DNA of 64,000 nucleotides from an uncultured Pelagibacteraceae bacterium (GCA_902551755.1 CACDEB010000002.1:186001-250000); one strand, 5' to 3'; shown: positions 7,687 to 17,102, counted from the first letter of the stretch. Translations and numbers: made by a program. The notes: generated by a model not told the origin, from the sequence alone.

Positions 7687-8103
7687 ATGATCGACAAATT
7701 TGGAAATATATTTTACTTAATAATTTACTTAGTTCACTTTATTATTGTTGGAAGCTACGCATTCCAATTAGTTTTCGGTACTCAAAAATTTCTTGAAGGT
7801 AGAGGTGTAGATAAAACGGCTACACTATTAACAAGATTTGCAGGTTCATTTATGATTGCAATGGTTTTAATGGCAATATATATCGCTTTCATTAGATCAG
7901 GTGGTTTAGATGCTACTTGGGCATTTTTTAATTTAGTTTTTATAATTAATGTCACAATATTATGTGCAAATTTTTATACTTTAAAAATTGATAAAACTGG
8001 TCTGACTGAGAAAACTAGAAATGATGGAATATATGCTCCATTAGTTCTAGTTATTATTAGTGCCGTTCTTTGTTACGGATTAGCTGATAAAATTTACGTA
8101 TAG
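7687..8103 (+). CDS. unknown four-helix membrane protein
   Basis: A 138-residue integral membrane protein with four hydrophobic helices at about residues 8-30, 50-70, 78-98 and 116-134. Between helices 1 and 2 is a polar loop (GTQKFLEGRGVDKTATLL). I recognise no catalytic or transport motif. It sits in the run of small genes and is followed by a second small membrane protein of the DUF2798 type. The pairing suggests the cluster acts at the inner membrane. Confidence 0.75.
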   Translation: MIDKFGNIFYLIIYLVHFIIVGSYAFQLVFGTQKFLEGRGVDKTATLLTRFAGSFMIAMVLMAIYIAFIRSGGLDATWAFFNLVFIINVTILCANFYTLKIDKTGLTEKTRNDGIYAPLVLVIISAVLCYGLADKIYV

Positions 8104-8121
8104 AATTTAATAAATTATCGA

Positions 8122-8343
8122 ATGTTTCCAAAAAAATATTCTAATTTATTATTTATCTTAATCATGGGCTTTGGAATGAGCCTCATGATGACACTAATCA
8201 TTACATACATAAACACAGGGATGGATAGTGAATACATAAATAGATTTTTAAAGGCTTGGGTTGTTAGTCTTCCTATTGCAATAGTAGCTGCATTAGTAGT
8301 GGGTCCAATAACAAAAAATTTTGTTGATAAAATCACAAAGTAA
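8122..8343 (+). CDS. DUF2798 small membrane protein
   Basis: A 73-residue protein with two transmembrane helices, matching DUF2798: a basic start, GFGMSLMMTLIITYINTG, a polar turn, then FLKAWVVSLPIAIVAALVVGPIT. Function of the family is unknown. It is the last of six rightward small genes; the following gene is on the other strand and starts right after the stop. A reverse-frame shadow ORF of equal length was dismissed. Confidence 0.78.
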   Translation: MFPKKYSNLLFILIMGFGMSLMMTLIITYINTGMDSEYINRFLKAWVVSLPIAIVAALVVGPITKNFVDKITK

Positions 8344-9177
8344 CTAAATCACCAAAAAAGAATTGTGAAACAAAAAATAATTCTGTGATTTATCTGTGAG
8401 TTTTGATGAGTCCAATTTTATATCTAAAACTGGTTTAAAATCTTCATCATAAAAAGCATAATCTATTTTTTTAATATACCTAATCAAATGATCTACTGTA
8501 TATCCCATTTCTTTATACAAATATGGTGCTAATTCAAAATAGATAATTGGTTTATTTTTTTCTAAAGTTTTTTCAGCACTTTTTAAAACTTCTAATTCAT
8601 AACCATCAACATCTATTTTAATTAATCTGACACGTTTTTTGTTTCTTTTTAAAAGTTTATCTATTGAAATTGATTTATTTGACGTTTTTTTTAATATACC
8701 TTTATGTATTCCATGTTTTTTATCACCATTTATCAGTTTCCAAGATGAATGTATAAATTTAATTTTTTTATTTTTATATGATGCAAAATTATTAAACGTT
8801 TTAATTCTTTTCTTTAGTTTTAGATTTAAATTTATATTTTGTTTAAGTTTTTTAAATGCATATATTGTAGGTTCAATTGAATATATTTGTGAATTGTTGA
8901 AATTTTGGGCTAATGGTAATGATACTGAGCCTATATTTGCACCAATATCTATAATTAAAGATTTTTCATTAATATCAATATATTTTTTAACTTTAAATAG
9001 TTTTTTTTCATTTTTAAGATTTAAAAATATTCCTAAATCAATCCCCTCTTCTAAATCAACATTATATTTTATTCCGTTTCTACTTATTAAAAATTTTTTT
9101 TTTCGTAAAATAAATATAAGTAATTTACTTAGTATTGTTGCAAAATATACTTTAGCTGAAGTACTAAGTTTTAGCAT
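8344..9177 (-). CDS. FkbM family methyltransferase
   Basis: A 277-residue protein with the FkbM pattern: SAM-binding IDIGANIGSVSLPLAQNF (about residues 75-92), then a strand-end acid in YSIEPTIYAFKKL, and RVRLIKIDVDGYELEVLKSAEKTL in the middle. A basic N-terminal stretch with a hydrophobic run may associate with the membrane. FkbM enzymes O-methylate sugars, glycolipids or natural products; the substrate here is unknown. Its 3' end converges with the DUF2798 gene with no gap. Confidence 0.9.
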   Translation of the reverse strand: MLKLSTSAKVYFATILSKLLIFILRKKKFLISRNGIKYNVDLEEGIDLGIFLNLKNEKKLFKVKKYIDINEKSLIIDIGANIGSVSLPLAQNFNNSQIYSIEPTIYAFKKLKQNINLNLKLKKRIKTFNNFASYKNKKIKFIHSSWKLINGDKKHGIHKGILKKTSNKSISIDKLLKRNKKRVRLIKIDVDGYELEVLKSAEKTLEKNKPIIYFELAPYLYKEMGYTVDHLIRYIKKIDYAFYDEDFKPVLDIKLDSSKLTDKSQNYFLFHNSFLVI

Positions 9178-9182
9178 TGCAA

Positions 9183-9518
9183 CTAATTTGTTTTTCCCAA
9201 AAAATTTACTAAAATAACACCAATTATAATTAATATTATTCCAATTATACCGAAGACATTGGGGATTTGGTTATATTTGAATATTCCAAATAATGTCACT
9301 GCTGTAATTGTTAGTCCGCCATATGTTGCGTAAGTAAAACCAACGGGGATAATCATCATTGCTTTTGCAAGAAAAAAAATGCAAACAACAATAGTTATAA
9401 TACACATTATTGTGGGGACTAAATTTGTAAATCCATTTGTAGTTTTAAGAAAACCATTAGAGGAAATTCCAAAAATTATCGCTAACAAAAGGTATAAATA
9501 TCCAATAATATTCGTCAT
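9183..9518 (-). CDS. SMR/EmrE-like small membrane transporter
   Basis: A 111-residue membrane protein with four helices and the family's TM2-TM3 signatures (FTYATYGGLTITAVTLFGIF). The start YLYLLLAIIFGISSNGFLKTTNGFT corresponds to the EmrE helix-1 region, but the conserved charged Glu of EmrE (E14) is not seen at its usual place (AIIFGIS). It may therefore be a Gdx or lipid-flippase-like relative rather than a proton-coupled multidrug pump. It overlaps no neighbour and lies three bases from an AhpD-like gene upstream. Confidence 0.75.
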   Translation of the reverse strand: MTNIIGYLYLLLAIIFGISSNGFLKTTNGFTNLVPTIMCIITIVVCIFFLAKAMMIIPVGFTYATYGGLTITAVTLFGIFKYNQIPNVFGIIGIILIIIGVILVNFLGKTN

Positions 9519-9521
9519 ATC

Positions 9522-9914
9522 TTATTTATAAATTTTATCTACTTCAACTTGATACGCTTCAACAAGTTTATTGTTTTGATTAGCAATACCAACCACATCT
9601 ATCATTTCTTTTATCATTTCTTCGGTTGCACCTTTTTTTTTAGCAGCAAAAGTATGTGATCTTGTGCAGTAATTACAACTATTTGTAATTGATACAGCAA
9701 CATAAATTAATTCTTTAGTAACGCTATCTAAGGCACCATCTTTCATGATTTGTTTAAGATTATTCCATGTTCTTTCTAAAAGTTGCGGGTTATGTGCTAT
9801 AGATTTCCAAAAATTTGGAATTTTAGTAATTTTCCTCGTTTTCTTGATTTCATTAAAAATTCTTTTAACTCTTGTACTAGCTTTTTTTTCGTTAATTGGT
9901 TTGAAAATTTCCAT
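9522..9914 (-). CDS. carboxymuconolactone decarboxylase / AhpD-like protein
   Basis: A 130-residue protein of the CMD/AhpD superfamily. The redox motif CxxC...H is present (SCNYCTRSHTFAAKKKG), with the upstream helix (TKELIYVAVSITN) of the family. Such proteins act as small peroxidases or as thiol-dependent reductants. A purine-rich ribosome-binding site (GAGGGGG) precedes the ATG. It is probably cotranscribed with the SMR-type transporter. Confidence 0.85.
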   Translation of the reverse strand: MEIFKPINEKKASTRVKRIFNEIKKTRKITKIPNFWKSIAHNPQLLERTWNNLKQIMKDGALDSVTKELIYVAVSITNSCNYCTRSHTFAAKKKGATEEMIKEMIDVVGIANQNNKLVEAYQVEVDKIYK

Positions 9915-9991
9915 ATTCCCCCTCTTTTTAAATACATTGTAATTTAGTTATTTACATAAATAAATATTTAAATTAATAAATAAAAAAGCTA

Positions 9992-10870
9992 ATGAGCTCA
10001 AAAAAGATAGTAATCACAGGTGGTGCGGGTTTTGTTGGTACTAATCTAATTAAATTACTTTTAAAAAAAACAAGCTATAAATTAATTTCAATTGATGATT
10101 ACAGCTCTAGCACGCGAAAAAATCATATTAAAAATTCTCGAGTAATGTATTTAAAAGCTCATACTAAGAATATATCAGCAGTACTAAATCCAAAAAAAGT
10201 ACATTCAATTTTTCATTTTGGAGAATTTGCTAGGATTTATCAAAGTTTTTTACAAATGGATAAATGTATTGATTCTAATTCTATCGGAACAAATGCTGTA
10301 TTTAATTTCTGTCTTAAAAATAAGATTAAACTAATCTACAGTGCGACATCTGCATCACTTGGTAACAAGGGAAATGATAAAAATTTATCTCCATATGCAT
10401 TCACAAAAGCAAAGAATTTAGAGTTATTAGAAAATTTAAAAAAATGGTTTAAGTTTAAATATGAAGTAATTTATTTTTATAATGTATATGGCCCTAATCA
10501 AATTAGTAAAGGAAATATGGCTACAGTAATTGGAATATTCGAAGACTGTTACAAAAAAAATAAAGCCTTACCAATTGTCAAACCGGGTTCTCAATCAAGA
10601 AGATTTACGCACATAGATGATACAGTTAATGTTTGCTACATTGCTTGGAAAAAAAATCTATGTAGACATTATAGTATTTCTCATAAACAGAGTTTTTCAA
10701 TTTTAGAAGTTGCAAGGATGTTTAAACAAAGAGTCAGATATTTGTCTAAAAGACCTGGTGAAAGATATGCATCAGCACTTACTACAATGAATTTGTCAAA
10801 TAAAGTTTATAAACATTTTGGTAAAATCAAACTCAGAGATTATATTAAATCTTTTATTAATAATAACTAA
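9992..10870 (+). CDS. NAD-dependent sugar epimerase/dehydratase
   Basis: A 292-residue short-chain dehydrogenase of the extended GalE type. The NAD-binding Gly motif is ITGGAGFVGTNLIK at residues 7-20, and the catalytic set is a Ser-rich YSATSAS followed by SPYAFTKAK (Y-x3-K). The substrate-binding region reads NVYGPNQISKGNMATVIGIFED. Possible products are UDP- or GDP-sugars for surface glycans. It is slightly short for GalE. The gene stands alone on this strand and overlaps the following IMPase-family gene tail to tail by four bases. Confidence 0.88.
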   Translation: MSSKKIVITGGAGFVGTNLIKLLLKKTSYKLISIDDYSSSTRKNHIKNSRVMYLKAHTKNISAVLNPKKVHSIFHFGEFARIYQSFLQMDKCIDSNSIGTNAVFNFCLKNKIKLIYSATSASLGNKGNDKNLSPYAFTKAKNLELLENLKKWFKFKYEVIYFYNVYGPNQISKGNMATVIGIFEDCYKKNKALPIVKPGSQSRRFTHIDDTVNVCYIAWKKNLCRHYSISHKQSFSILEVARMFKQRVRYLSKRPGERYASALTTMNLSNKVYKHFGKIKLRDYIKSFINNN

Positions 10871-11652
10871 TTTAGGGGTCTAAGCATTCTCAGCATCTTA
10901 GAGTGCAAGATTTTGTTTGGAGAGACTAAAACATTTCCACTTTTAAAGTTAAATTGATTTTTCCAATTTGTAACTATTCCACCTGAAGCTCTTATTATTG
11001 GTATCAATGGAAAAATATCCCAAATTTTATTTCCACATTGAAAAACAACATCAATTTTTCCTTCACAAAAATGAGAATAACTTAATGCATCCATACAAGG
11101 AAATTGCATCATTGGAAGAATTTTTTTTACTTTCTTGAGCTTATCTAAAGAAAAGTGACCATGAAAATTTCCAGAAAGTTTTATTTTTTTGAAATTTTTT
11201 TCTTTCGAGGATTTTAATTTTGTCTTTTTATTATCCTTAAATAAAAATGCCTCTTTAGTGTTTTTATTTATATAAAATTTATTTAATTCAGGAAAATTTG
11301 CTAAACCAAAAATTGGTAGGCCTTTATAACAAACAGCTATAAGATTACTCCATGAGGGATTACCAATTACAAAAGATCTTGTCCCATCAATTGGATCTAT
11401 TACCCAAGAGTAGTCACTTTTAGTTTCTTTCTTTCCAAATTCTTCGCCAACAATAGAGTGAGACGGGTATTTTTTATTAATCTTTGACCTTATGAATTTC
11501 TCAAATTTTTTATCAGCTATAGTGACTGGGTCATAGTTAGAGCCTTTGCCTTTGTTAATGGCCTTAAAAGGTTTGTTCAAATTCTTTTTGTAAAATCTAT
11601 TTAAGTCTTTAGCTAAAGAGATTAAAAATCTATAAAATTCAATATTTTTCAT
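10867..11652 (-). CDS. hisN: inositol monophosphatase-family phosphatase (HisN-type candidate)
   Basis: A 261-residue magnesium-dependent phosphatase. Metal-binding motifs are HSIVGEEFG, WVIDPIDGTRSFVIG and the C-terminal WDIFPLIPIIRASGG, all in order. The shape matches the bacterial HisN histidinol-phosphatase subgroup, common in alphaproteobacteria, but myo-inositol phosphatase or PAP phosphatase activity cannot be excluded. No histidine gene lies beside it, so the symbol rests on family resemblance alone. Confidence 0.75.
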   Translation of the reverse strand: MKNIEFYRFLISLAKDLNRFYKKNLNKPFKAINKGKGSNYDPVTIADKKFEKFIRSKINKKYPSHSIVGEEFGKKETKSDYSWVIDPIDGTRSFVIGNPSWSNLIAVCYKGLPIFGLANFPELNKFYINKNTKEAFLFKDNKKTKLKSSKEKNFKKIKLSGNFHGHFSLDKLKKVKKILPMMQFPCMDALSYSHFCEGKIDVVFQCGNKIWDIFPLIPIIRASGGIVTNWKNQFNFKSGNVLVSPNKILHSKMLRMLRPLN

Positions 11653-11735
11653 TTGTTTTGATTTATCTTAAGATCTTATTACTATTTAATTTTGCTTGAT
11701 TAAAGCTATTTTTTGTTGAAATGTTAATTGTACAT

Positions 11736-12836
11736 ATGAAAATACAATTAGAAAAAAATAACAAAATATTTGTGTTTCTTGGATCAGAAAAGAAAGAATT
11801 ACATCCTATTTGGTTAAGAGAAAGAGTGTCTGAAAAAGAACATCTGGATGCCAATACCGAGCAAAGATTATTTGATCCGTCTTTTTTAAAAGATATAACA
11901 ATTAAAGATGTTAAAATTGATAATGATCTTTTAAATCTCGAGTTTAGTGATGGAGTAAAGTCTAAATTTGACATAAAAAAAATTGAAAAAGAGTTTTCTT
12001 CAGATGAGGAATTAGAAAGATTAATGCAGCCAACACTTTGGAATTCTAATCTAAAGAATAGAAAGAATTTTAAATATAATGATAATTTTTTAGAAAGCGG
12101 TGAGATGCTTGAGCTTTTAAAATCATTCTATAAAAATGGTTTTATTATTATTTCAAATGTTCCAACTAAAGATAATTTCATTGTAAATTTTGCTAATTCA
12201 ATTGGCAGCATTAGAAGAACAAATTTTGGTGAATACTTTAATGTTAAGTCAAAACCAAATCCAAATGATTTAGCTTATACACCTCTTCCTCTTTCGCCTC
12301 ATACAGACAATCCTTACAGAAAACCAGTTCCCAATATTCAGTTATTACATTGTATTGAAAATGAGGTTAAAGGTGGATTTTCCACTCTTGTCGATGGATT
12401 TGCAGTGGCAGAAAATTTCAAAAAAGAATTTCCTGAATTTTTCAAAATACTTACAGAAGTAAAAGTGAAGTTTAGATTTACAGATAAAAATGTTGTTTTA
12501 GAAAATTATGGGGAACTTATTGAATTAGATCAAAATAAACGAATTAAACAAGTAAGATTTAGTACCAGATTAGATTTTGTTCCAGCCTTAGAAAAAGATA
12601 GGCTAGACTTATATTATAAAGCAAGAAATAAAATTTCAGAAATTTATAACTCAGATAAATTTTTAATAAAATTCAAGTTAAATCCAGGTGACTTGCTGAT
12701 GATGGATAATTATAGATTGCTTCACGGTAGAACAGAATTTAATCCTAATGAGGGTAATAGATTTTTACAAGGTTGTTATATAGATTACGACTCTTCAGAA
12801 GGTAAACTAAGACACTTACTAAGAAAATTTAGTTAA
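11736..12836 (+). CDS. 2-oxoglutarate/Fe(II) dioxygenase, gamma-butyrobetaine hydroxylase type
   Basis: A 366-residue protein in two parts: an N-terminal DUF971/GBBH-N-like region (HPIWLRERVSEKEH, then TIKDVKI) and a TauD-type jelly roll. Iron ligands are visible as HTD in LSPHTDNPY and a distal His in RLLHGRTEF. The chosen ATG at 11736 removes five residues from the track start. The family hydroxylates gamma-butyrobetaine or trimethyllysine, which would help degrade carnitine-related quaternary amines used by marine bacteria. The exact substrate is inferred. Confidence 0.85.
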   Translation: MKIQLEKNNKIFVFLGSEKKELHPIWLRERVSEKEHLDANTEQRLFDPSFLKDITIKDVKIDNDLLNLEFSDGVKSKFDIKKIEKEFSSDEELERLMQPTLWNSNLKNRKNFKYNDNFLESGEMLELLKSFYKNGFIIISNVPTKDNFIVNFANSIGSIRRTNFGEYFNVKSKPNPNDLAYTPLPLSPHTDNPYRKPVPNIQLLHCIENEVKGGFSTLVDGFAVAENFKKEFPEFFKILTEVKVKFRFTDKNVVLENYGELIELDQNKRIKQVRFSTRLDFVPALEKDRLDLYYKARNKISEIYNSDKFLIKFKLNPGDLLMMDNYRLLHGRTEFNPNEGNRFLQGCYIDYDSSEGKLRHLLRKFS

Positions 12837-13856
12837 TTAGATTTTTTTGAAAGCTAGACTTTTAGAAAGATAAGCATTCTTAGAATAAAAAAGTTCTAGT
12901 CCACTTTGTCTAGCAACATTAGTAAGGTCTTCTCTTATATATTTAGGATAATAAGGTTCATGTGTAGAATAAGGAAAAAATTCTAATAATGGATTTAAAA
13001 TTGGATTATCATCAATTTGTAAAGAATCTGTTAAAATAAAAATTCCCCCCTTTCTTAAAACTCTTGAGATTTCACTAAAAATTTTTTTTCTTATGACAGA
13101 AGGAACTTCATGAAAAACATAGGTAGAAGAAACTATATCATAAGATTTCTCATCAAATGGGAGCTCTTCCCCTTTGCAATTTACATATTTTATATCAGAA
13201 AATTTCTTTAATTTTTCTTTAGCAACATTTAAATATTCTTCAGATAAATCAGAACAAGTGACCTCTAAATTTTTAGTATTCAATTTATATGTTTCAATTA
13301 TATCTCCTGTACCAGTACCAATATCCAACAACTTTGTTCTTGGTAAATTTTCATCTTGAATGAATTTAATTAAGGGGATCATCGAAAATCTTCGCATTGT
13401 TGCAGCACACCCTGAAAATAAAGTCTCAACTTGAAACTCATACAATCTTGCAGATTTTTCGCTTAAATAACCATCAGTTTGATAATGAAAATTTCTAAGA
13501 AAATATTTTGGTAGATCTTTATTTGTTTTTACTTCAGAAAATTTACGTGATGTTCTTCTTTTATCAATTTTCGGTAAATCGAGAAAAAAGTCAAAGCTTC
13601 CTTTAGCTGTGTTTATTAGATCTTTCAATTCTGTTTTTGGTATTTTGTAGAATTTTGAATTAATTAGTTTTCTCTCTTCATTTAAAAGCTTCATCATTTC
13701 AAAAAATAGTTTTTTACCTGATGGCATCTTTCCATAAAATGAAGGTGGATTAGACTTATCTATTTTTATAGGTGTCGCATACTTAAAAGAAATAATATAA
13801 TGCGCAGAGTACCAGATAAACTTACTAGATTGATTTATTAAATAACTTAATGACAT
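12837..13856 (-). CDS. class I SAM-dependent methyltransferase with long N-terminal region
   Basis: A 339-residue protein. The C-terminal two thirds is a Rossmann methyltransferase with LLDIGTGTGDIIETY near residue 177, VTCSDLSEEYL, and YDIVSSTYVFHEVP plus GGIFILTDSLQ. The N-terminal 150 residues are basic and include a Met-rich, aromatic segment with no motif I recognise. It ends directly against the dioxygenase gene. UbiE/quinone- or lipid-directed activity is possible; the substrate is unknown. Confidence 0.82.
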   Translation of the reverse strand: MSLSYLINQSSKFIWYSAHYIISFKYATPIKIDKSNPPSFYGKMPSGKKLFFEMMKLLNEERKLINSKFYKIPKTELKDLINTAKGSFDFFLDLPKIDKRRTSRKFSEVKTNKDLPKYFLRNFHYQTDGYLSEKSARLYEFQVETLFSGCAATMRRFSMIPLIKFIQDENLPRTKLLDIGTGTGDIIETYKLNTKNLEVTCSDLSEEYLNVAKEKLKKFSDIKYVNCKGEELPFDEKSYDIVSSTYVFHEVPSVIRKKIFSEISRVLRKGGIFILTDSLQIDDNPILNPLLEFFPYSTHEPYYPKYIREDLTNVARQSGLELFYSKNAYLSKSLAFKKI

Positions 13857-13886
13857 ATTTTGATTATACCAAAAAAGATGATTTTT

Positions 13887-14594
13887 TTAACCAAGATTTT
13901 GTAAAAAAGGTAATGATTTTAACAAATAAAAACCAACTGCCTGAAGTTGGTTTGTAAGTATTAAAATACCCGTTCCCAATAAAATAAATCCACCAGTTTT
14001 TGAAATAATATTAATATTTCTTTTGAGGTTTTTTGAAACAAGCATGAATTTTTGTATCAAGAAGCCTGATAAAATAAATGGTATGGCCAGTCCTAATGAA
14101 TAAAATAACAGTAATAAAACTGCTTTTAATAATGTTTGTTCAACAGCTGCAAGAGCTAGTATGGAACCCAATATAGGTCCAATACATGGAGTCCAGCCAA
14201 ATCCAAAAGCCATTCCAACTAGAACAGAGCTAAAAATATTAGCGCTTTTTTGTGTTTGAAATCTTTTCTCAAAGTTCAGAAAGTTTAAGTTAATTATTCC
14301 AATTATTTGGAGAGAAAAAAAAATAATAACTAAACCAGAAAATATTCTTAACTCTATTGAATTATTTAATAAAATTTTTCCTAAAAGAGAACTGGTTGCA
14401 CCAAAAGCAATGAAAATTAAAGAGAAACCAACTGTAAAGAGAACTATTGGCAGAATATTAACTCTTTTTTCCTCAAGTAATTCATTTAAAGATTTTCCTG
14501 ATACATAGGATATATAGCCGGGAATTAAAGGTAAAACACAAGGTGATAAAAAACTTATCAAACCAGCTCCTAATGCAATTATTAATTCAATCAT
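13887..14594 (-). CDS. ccdA: cytochrome c biogenesis / thiol-disulfide transporter CcdA
   Basis: A 235-residue membrane protein with six helices. The two catalytic cysteines of CcdA are in their usual loops: FLSPCVLPLIPGYISYVSG near residue 19 and GFGWTPCIGPILGS near residue 134. It shuttles reducing equivalents from thioredoxin across the inner membrane to periplasmic partners for cytochrome c maturation. It overlaps the upstream SMP-30 gene by four bases (ATGA), an odd pairing of a thiol transporter with a sugar lactonase. Confidence 0.92.
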   Translation of the reverse strand: MIELIIALGAGLISFLSPCVLPLIPGYISYVSGKSLNELLEEKRVNILPIVLFTVGFSLIFIAFGATSSLLGKILLNNSIELRIFSGLVIIFFSLQIIGIINLNFLNFEKRFQTQKSANIFSSVLVGMAFGFGWTPCIGPILGSILALAAVEQTLLKAVLLLLFYSLGLAIPFILSGFLIQKFMLVSKNLKRNINIISKTGGFILLGTGILILTNQLQAVGFYLLKSLPFLQNLG

Positions 14595-15484
14595 ATTTTT
14601 ATTTTGAAAGGCTGCGAAAAATTTCCTTTCACATTTGTTTTTAAGCTAAATAATGATCCAGAGTGTTTATATTCTTTTAGTTCACTCTTTTTCATAGACT
14701 TTGTTGCTGTTGAAACAAAAAGTTCGCTATTTTTTTTTCCACCAAATATACAATTTGTTATGTTTTTTGCTGGGAATAAAATCTTATGTATTCTTTTTCC
14801 ATTTAAATCGAATACTGAAATAGACGCACCATGATAGTGACATACCCACAAATTTTTTTTGTGATCTAAAGTCATTCCATCTGGTGATCCCTCTTTTGAA
14901 TTAAATTCAACAAATATTTTTTTTTTTATAATTTCAAAATCTTTATTTATTTTAATTTTAAAAATTTTTTTTCTTCTACTGTCAGTGTAATAAAAGTTAT
15001 TTGAATCCAAAAAAGCAGGTCCGTTGGTAATCATATAATTTTTATCTACCTTGTGAATCTTTAGTTTTTTATCCAAGCAATATAAAGAGCCTTTTGTAAT
15101 TGATCTTTCAAGATTATCCATTGTTCCAAACCAAAGTCTTCCTTTAGGGTCAGTTTTGCCGTCATTTATTCTATTATTAGGTAAATTTTTTTCTACAAAA
15201 ATAGATTTTAAAGTTTTTTTAGATTTTAAATCTACAATTCTTAATTCTCCTTGAAGGCCTAAAATAAAAATATTATTTTTTATGTGAGCTAAAAATCCAA
15301 TTCTTTTATTTAAATTAATTATTTTTTTTCTTTTATTTTTAATATTCAAAATGAAAATTTTTTGTTTAAATATATCAACAAAGTATAATGAGTTATGCTC
15401 TTTTACCCACAAAGTGCCTTCTCCTAGTATATTTTTAGATTTCCAAATACACTTTGGTTTGGAAGATTTAATATTTGTTATCAT
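14591..15484 (-). CDS. SMP-30/gluconolactonase family protein
   Basis: A 297-residue six-bladed propeller lactonase. Metal-binding landmarks are ILGEGTLWV (with the ligand Glu), NDGKTDPKGRLWFGTMD, MITNGPAFLDSNNF and EGSPDGMTLDHKKNLWVCHYHG. It probably opens aldonolactones (glucono-, galactono- or arabinono-lactone). The leftward aldehyde dehydrogenase upstream could act in the same sugar-acid route. Its stop overlaps the ccdA start by four bases. Confidence 0.88.
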   Translation of the reverse strand: MITNIKSSKPKCIWKSKNILGEGTLWVKEHNSLYFVDIFKQKIFILNIKNKRKKIINLNKRIGFLAHIKNNIFILGLQGELRIVDLKSKKTLKSIFVEKNLPNNRINDGKTDPKGRLWFGTMDNLERSITKGSLYCLDKKLKIHKVDKNYMITNGPAFLDSNNFYYTDSRRKKIFKIKINKDFEIIKKKIFVEFNSKEGSPDGMTLDHKKNLWVCHYHGASISVFDLNGKRIHKILFPAKNITNCIFGGKKNSELFVSTATKSMKKSELKEYKHSGSLFSLKTNVKGNFSQPFKIKI

Positions 15485-15556
15485 CTTATATTTCTTTTAT
15501 AAAATGTAGATGATATTTTTTGAATTTGGTCACTAACATTTAAGAGTATCATTGAA

Positions 15557-16999
15557 TTAACCTTTGATTCCTAAATGAGTATATTTAACATTCAGGTAGT
15601 CTTTGATTGCGTTAGACCCACCTTCTCTTCCGTAACCACTTTGCTTAATACCTCCAAAAGGAGCCTCTGCAATTGCTACAACGCCAGTATTAATTGCTAC
15701 TGATCCTGTTTCTAATTGTTCTGAGGCTAAATGAGCTTTCTCCATAGAATTAGTACAAACGTAGCTGCATAAGCCAAGCTCATGATTATTAGCTCTTTCA
15801 ATTACCTCGTCAAATGATTTAAAAGAAAGCATGGGAACTAAAGGCCCAAAAGGCTCTTGTTTCATGATAGTATAATTATCTTTGACATTATCAAATATTG
15901 TTGGCTCATAGAAAAAACCTTTATTAAAACCTGATGGTCTTTTCCCACCTAGTAAAACTTTTGCGCCTTCTTTTTTTGTTGTTTCAACTAATTCTTCAAT
16001 TTCGTTTAGTCTTTTTTTAGTTGTTAAAGGTCCAAGTTGAACTGAAGGATCCATACCATCACCAATTTTTAATTTCTTAGTTTTTTCTACAAACAAGTTA
16101 ACAAACTCATCTTTTTTATTTTCTTGGATGTAAAATCTATTGGGTGAAATACAAACTTGACCATTATTTCTAAACTTTGCAGCAATTGCCATGTCGGTCG
16201 CTTTTTTAATATCTGCGTCATCAAAAACTATAAATGGAGAGTGACCACTTAATTCCATTGTAACTCTTTGAACTTTGTCTGCTGCCTGTTTTAAAATTAA
16301 TTTCCCAACTCTTGATGATCCTGTGATTGAAATCTTTTTTACTATATCAGAGGCAATTAATTGTTGGGCGATACTTGGAGGATCCCCTGATAATAAATTT
16401 ATAACACCTGGAGGAACTCCACATTCTCTACAAATCTCAACTTGTTCCATAACAACACCAGGAGTTATTACATCAGGTTTAACAATTACAGAGCACCCTG
16501 CTGCTAATGCTGTAGAAATTTTCCTTGCAGATAAAACTAAAGGAAAATTCCACGGGACTAAAGCTGCTACTACTCCAACAGGCTGGTAGTAAACATGAAC
16601 TCTAGTATCTTCAAATCTGCTTTCAACTGTTTGGCCATAAATTCTTTTTGTCTCCTCTGCATTCCACTCATAAATATCTGCTGCACCATTAACTTCACCC
16701 TTTGCTTCTGCAAACGGTTTTCCAACTTCAAGGGTCATCCATTTAGCAAGTATGTCTTGCTTTTCTCTCATCTTGTCAGCAATTCTTCTTAAAATATAAG
16801 CACGTTGCCATGGTGGTGTTTTTTTCCAAACCTCTAAACCTTTTTGAGCAGACAACAAAGCTTTATCAATATCCTCAGATGAAGCTTTAGATGCTTTACC
16901 AATAATTTCCTCGTTAGCTGGATTGATAACTTCATAAGTTTCACCTGAAGAGGATTTGTGCCACTTACCATCTATGAATTGACCGTATTTTTCGTACAT
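15557..16999 (-). CDS. NAD(P)-dependent aldehyde dehydrogenase (semialdehyde type)
   Basis: A 480-residue ALDH. The oxyanion Asn is in VPWNFPL, the general-base Glu in VTMELSGHSP and the nucleophile in NNGQVCISPNRF; the NAD-binding glycines are in SITGSSRVGKLI. The QTVESR...YYQPVG stretch and overall length place it nearest succinate-semialdehyde or 2-oxoglutarate-semialdehyde dehydrogenases. With a gluconolactonase-like gene next downstream, a sugar-acid route ending in 2-oxoglutarate semialdehyde is one possible reading. Substrate not determined. Confidence 0.88.
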   Translation of the reverse strand: MYEKYGQFIDGKWHKSSSGETYEVINPANEEIIGKASKASSEDIDKALLSAQKGLEVWKKTPPWQRAYILRRIADKMREKQDILAKWMTLEVGKPFAEAKGEVNGAADIYEWNAEETKRIYGQTVESRFEDTRVHVYYQPVGVVAALVPWNFPLVLSARKISTALAAGCSVIVKPDVITPGVVMEQVEICRECGVPPGVINLLSGDPPSIAQQLIASDIVKKISITGSSRVGKLILKQAADKVQRVTMELSGHSPFIVFDDADIKKATDMAIAAKFRNNGQVCISPNRFYIQENKKDEFVNLFVEKTKKLKIGDGMDPSVQLGPLTTKKRLNEIEELVETTKKEGAKVLLGGKRPSGFNKGFFYEPTIFDNVKDNYTIMKQEPFGPLVPMLSFKSFDEVIERANNHELGLCSYVCTNSMEKAHLASEQLETGSVAINTGVVAIAEAPFGGIKQSGYGREGGSNAIKDYLNVKYTHLGIKG

Positions 17000-17102
17000 A
17001 ATTTAATCTAACATGAGCTTTTAAAGTGTCTAGTGTGCAAATAAATCATATCAACAAAACCCATAAACTCGATACTATAAACCTTAATATAAGGAGTATA
17101 AC

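Noticed and set aside
8115-8336. Reverse-strand ORF of 73 aa opposite DUF2798
   Set aside because: It mirrors the forward gene almost exactly and has no protein family pattern; shadow.
8639-9217. Forward 192-aa hydrophobic ORF inside the FkbM gene
   Set aside because: Phe/Leu-rich because it is antisense to a Lys-rich reading frame; no family likeness.
16275-16589. Forward ORF of 104 aa inside the aldehyde dehydrogenase
   Set aside because: Antisense shadow of a well-conserved catalytic region.
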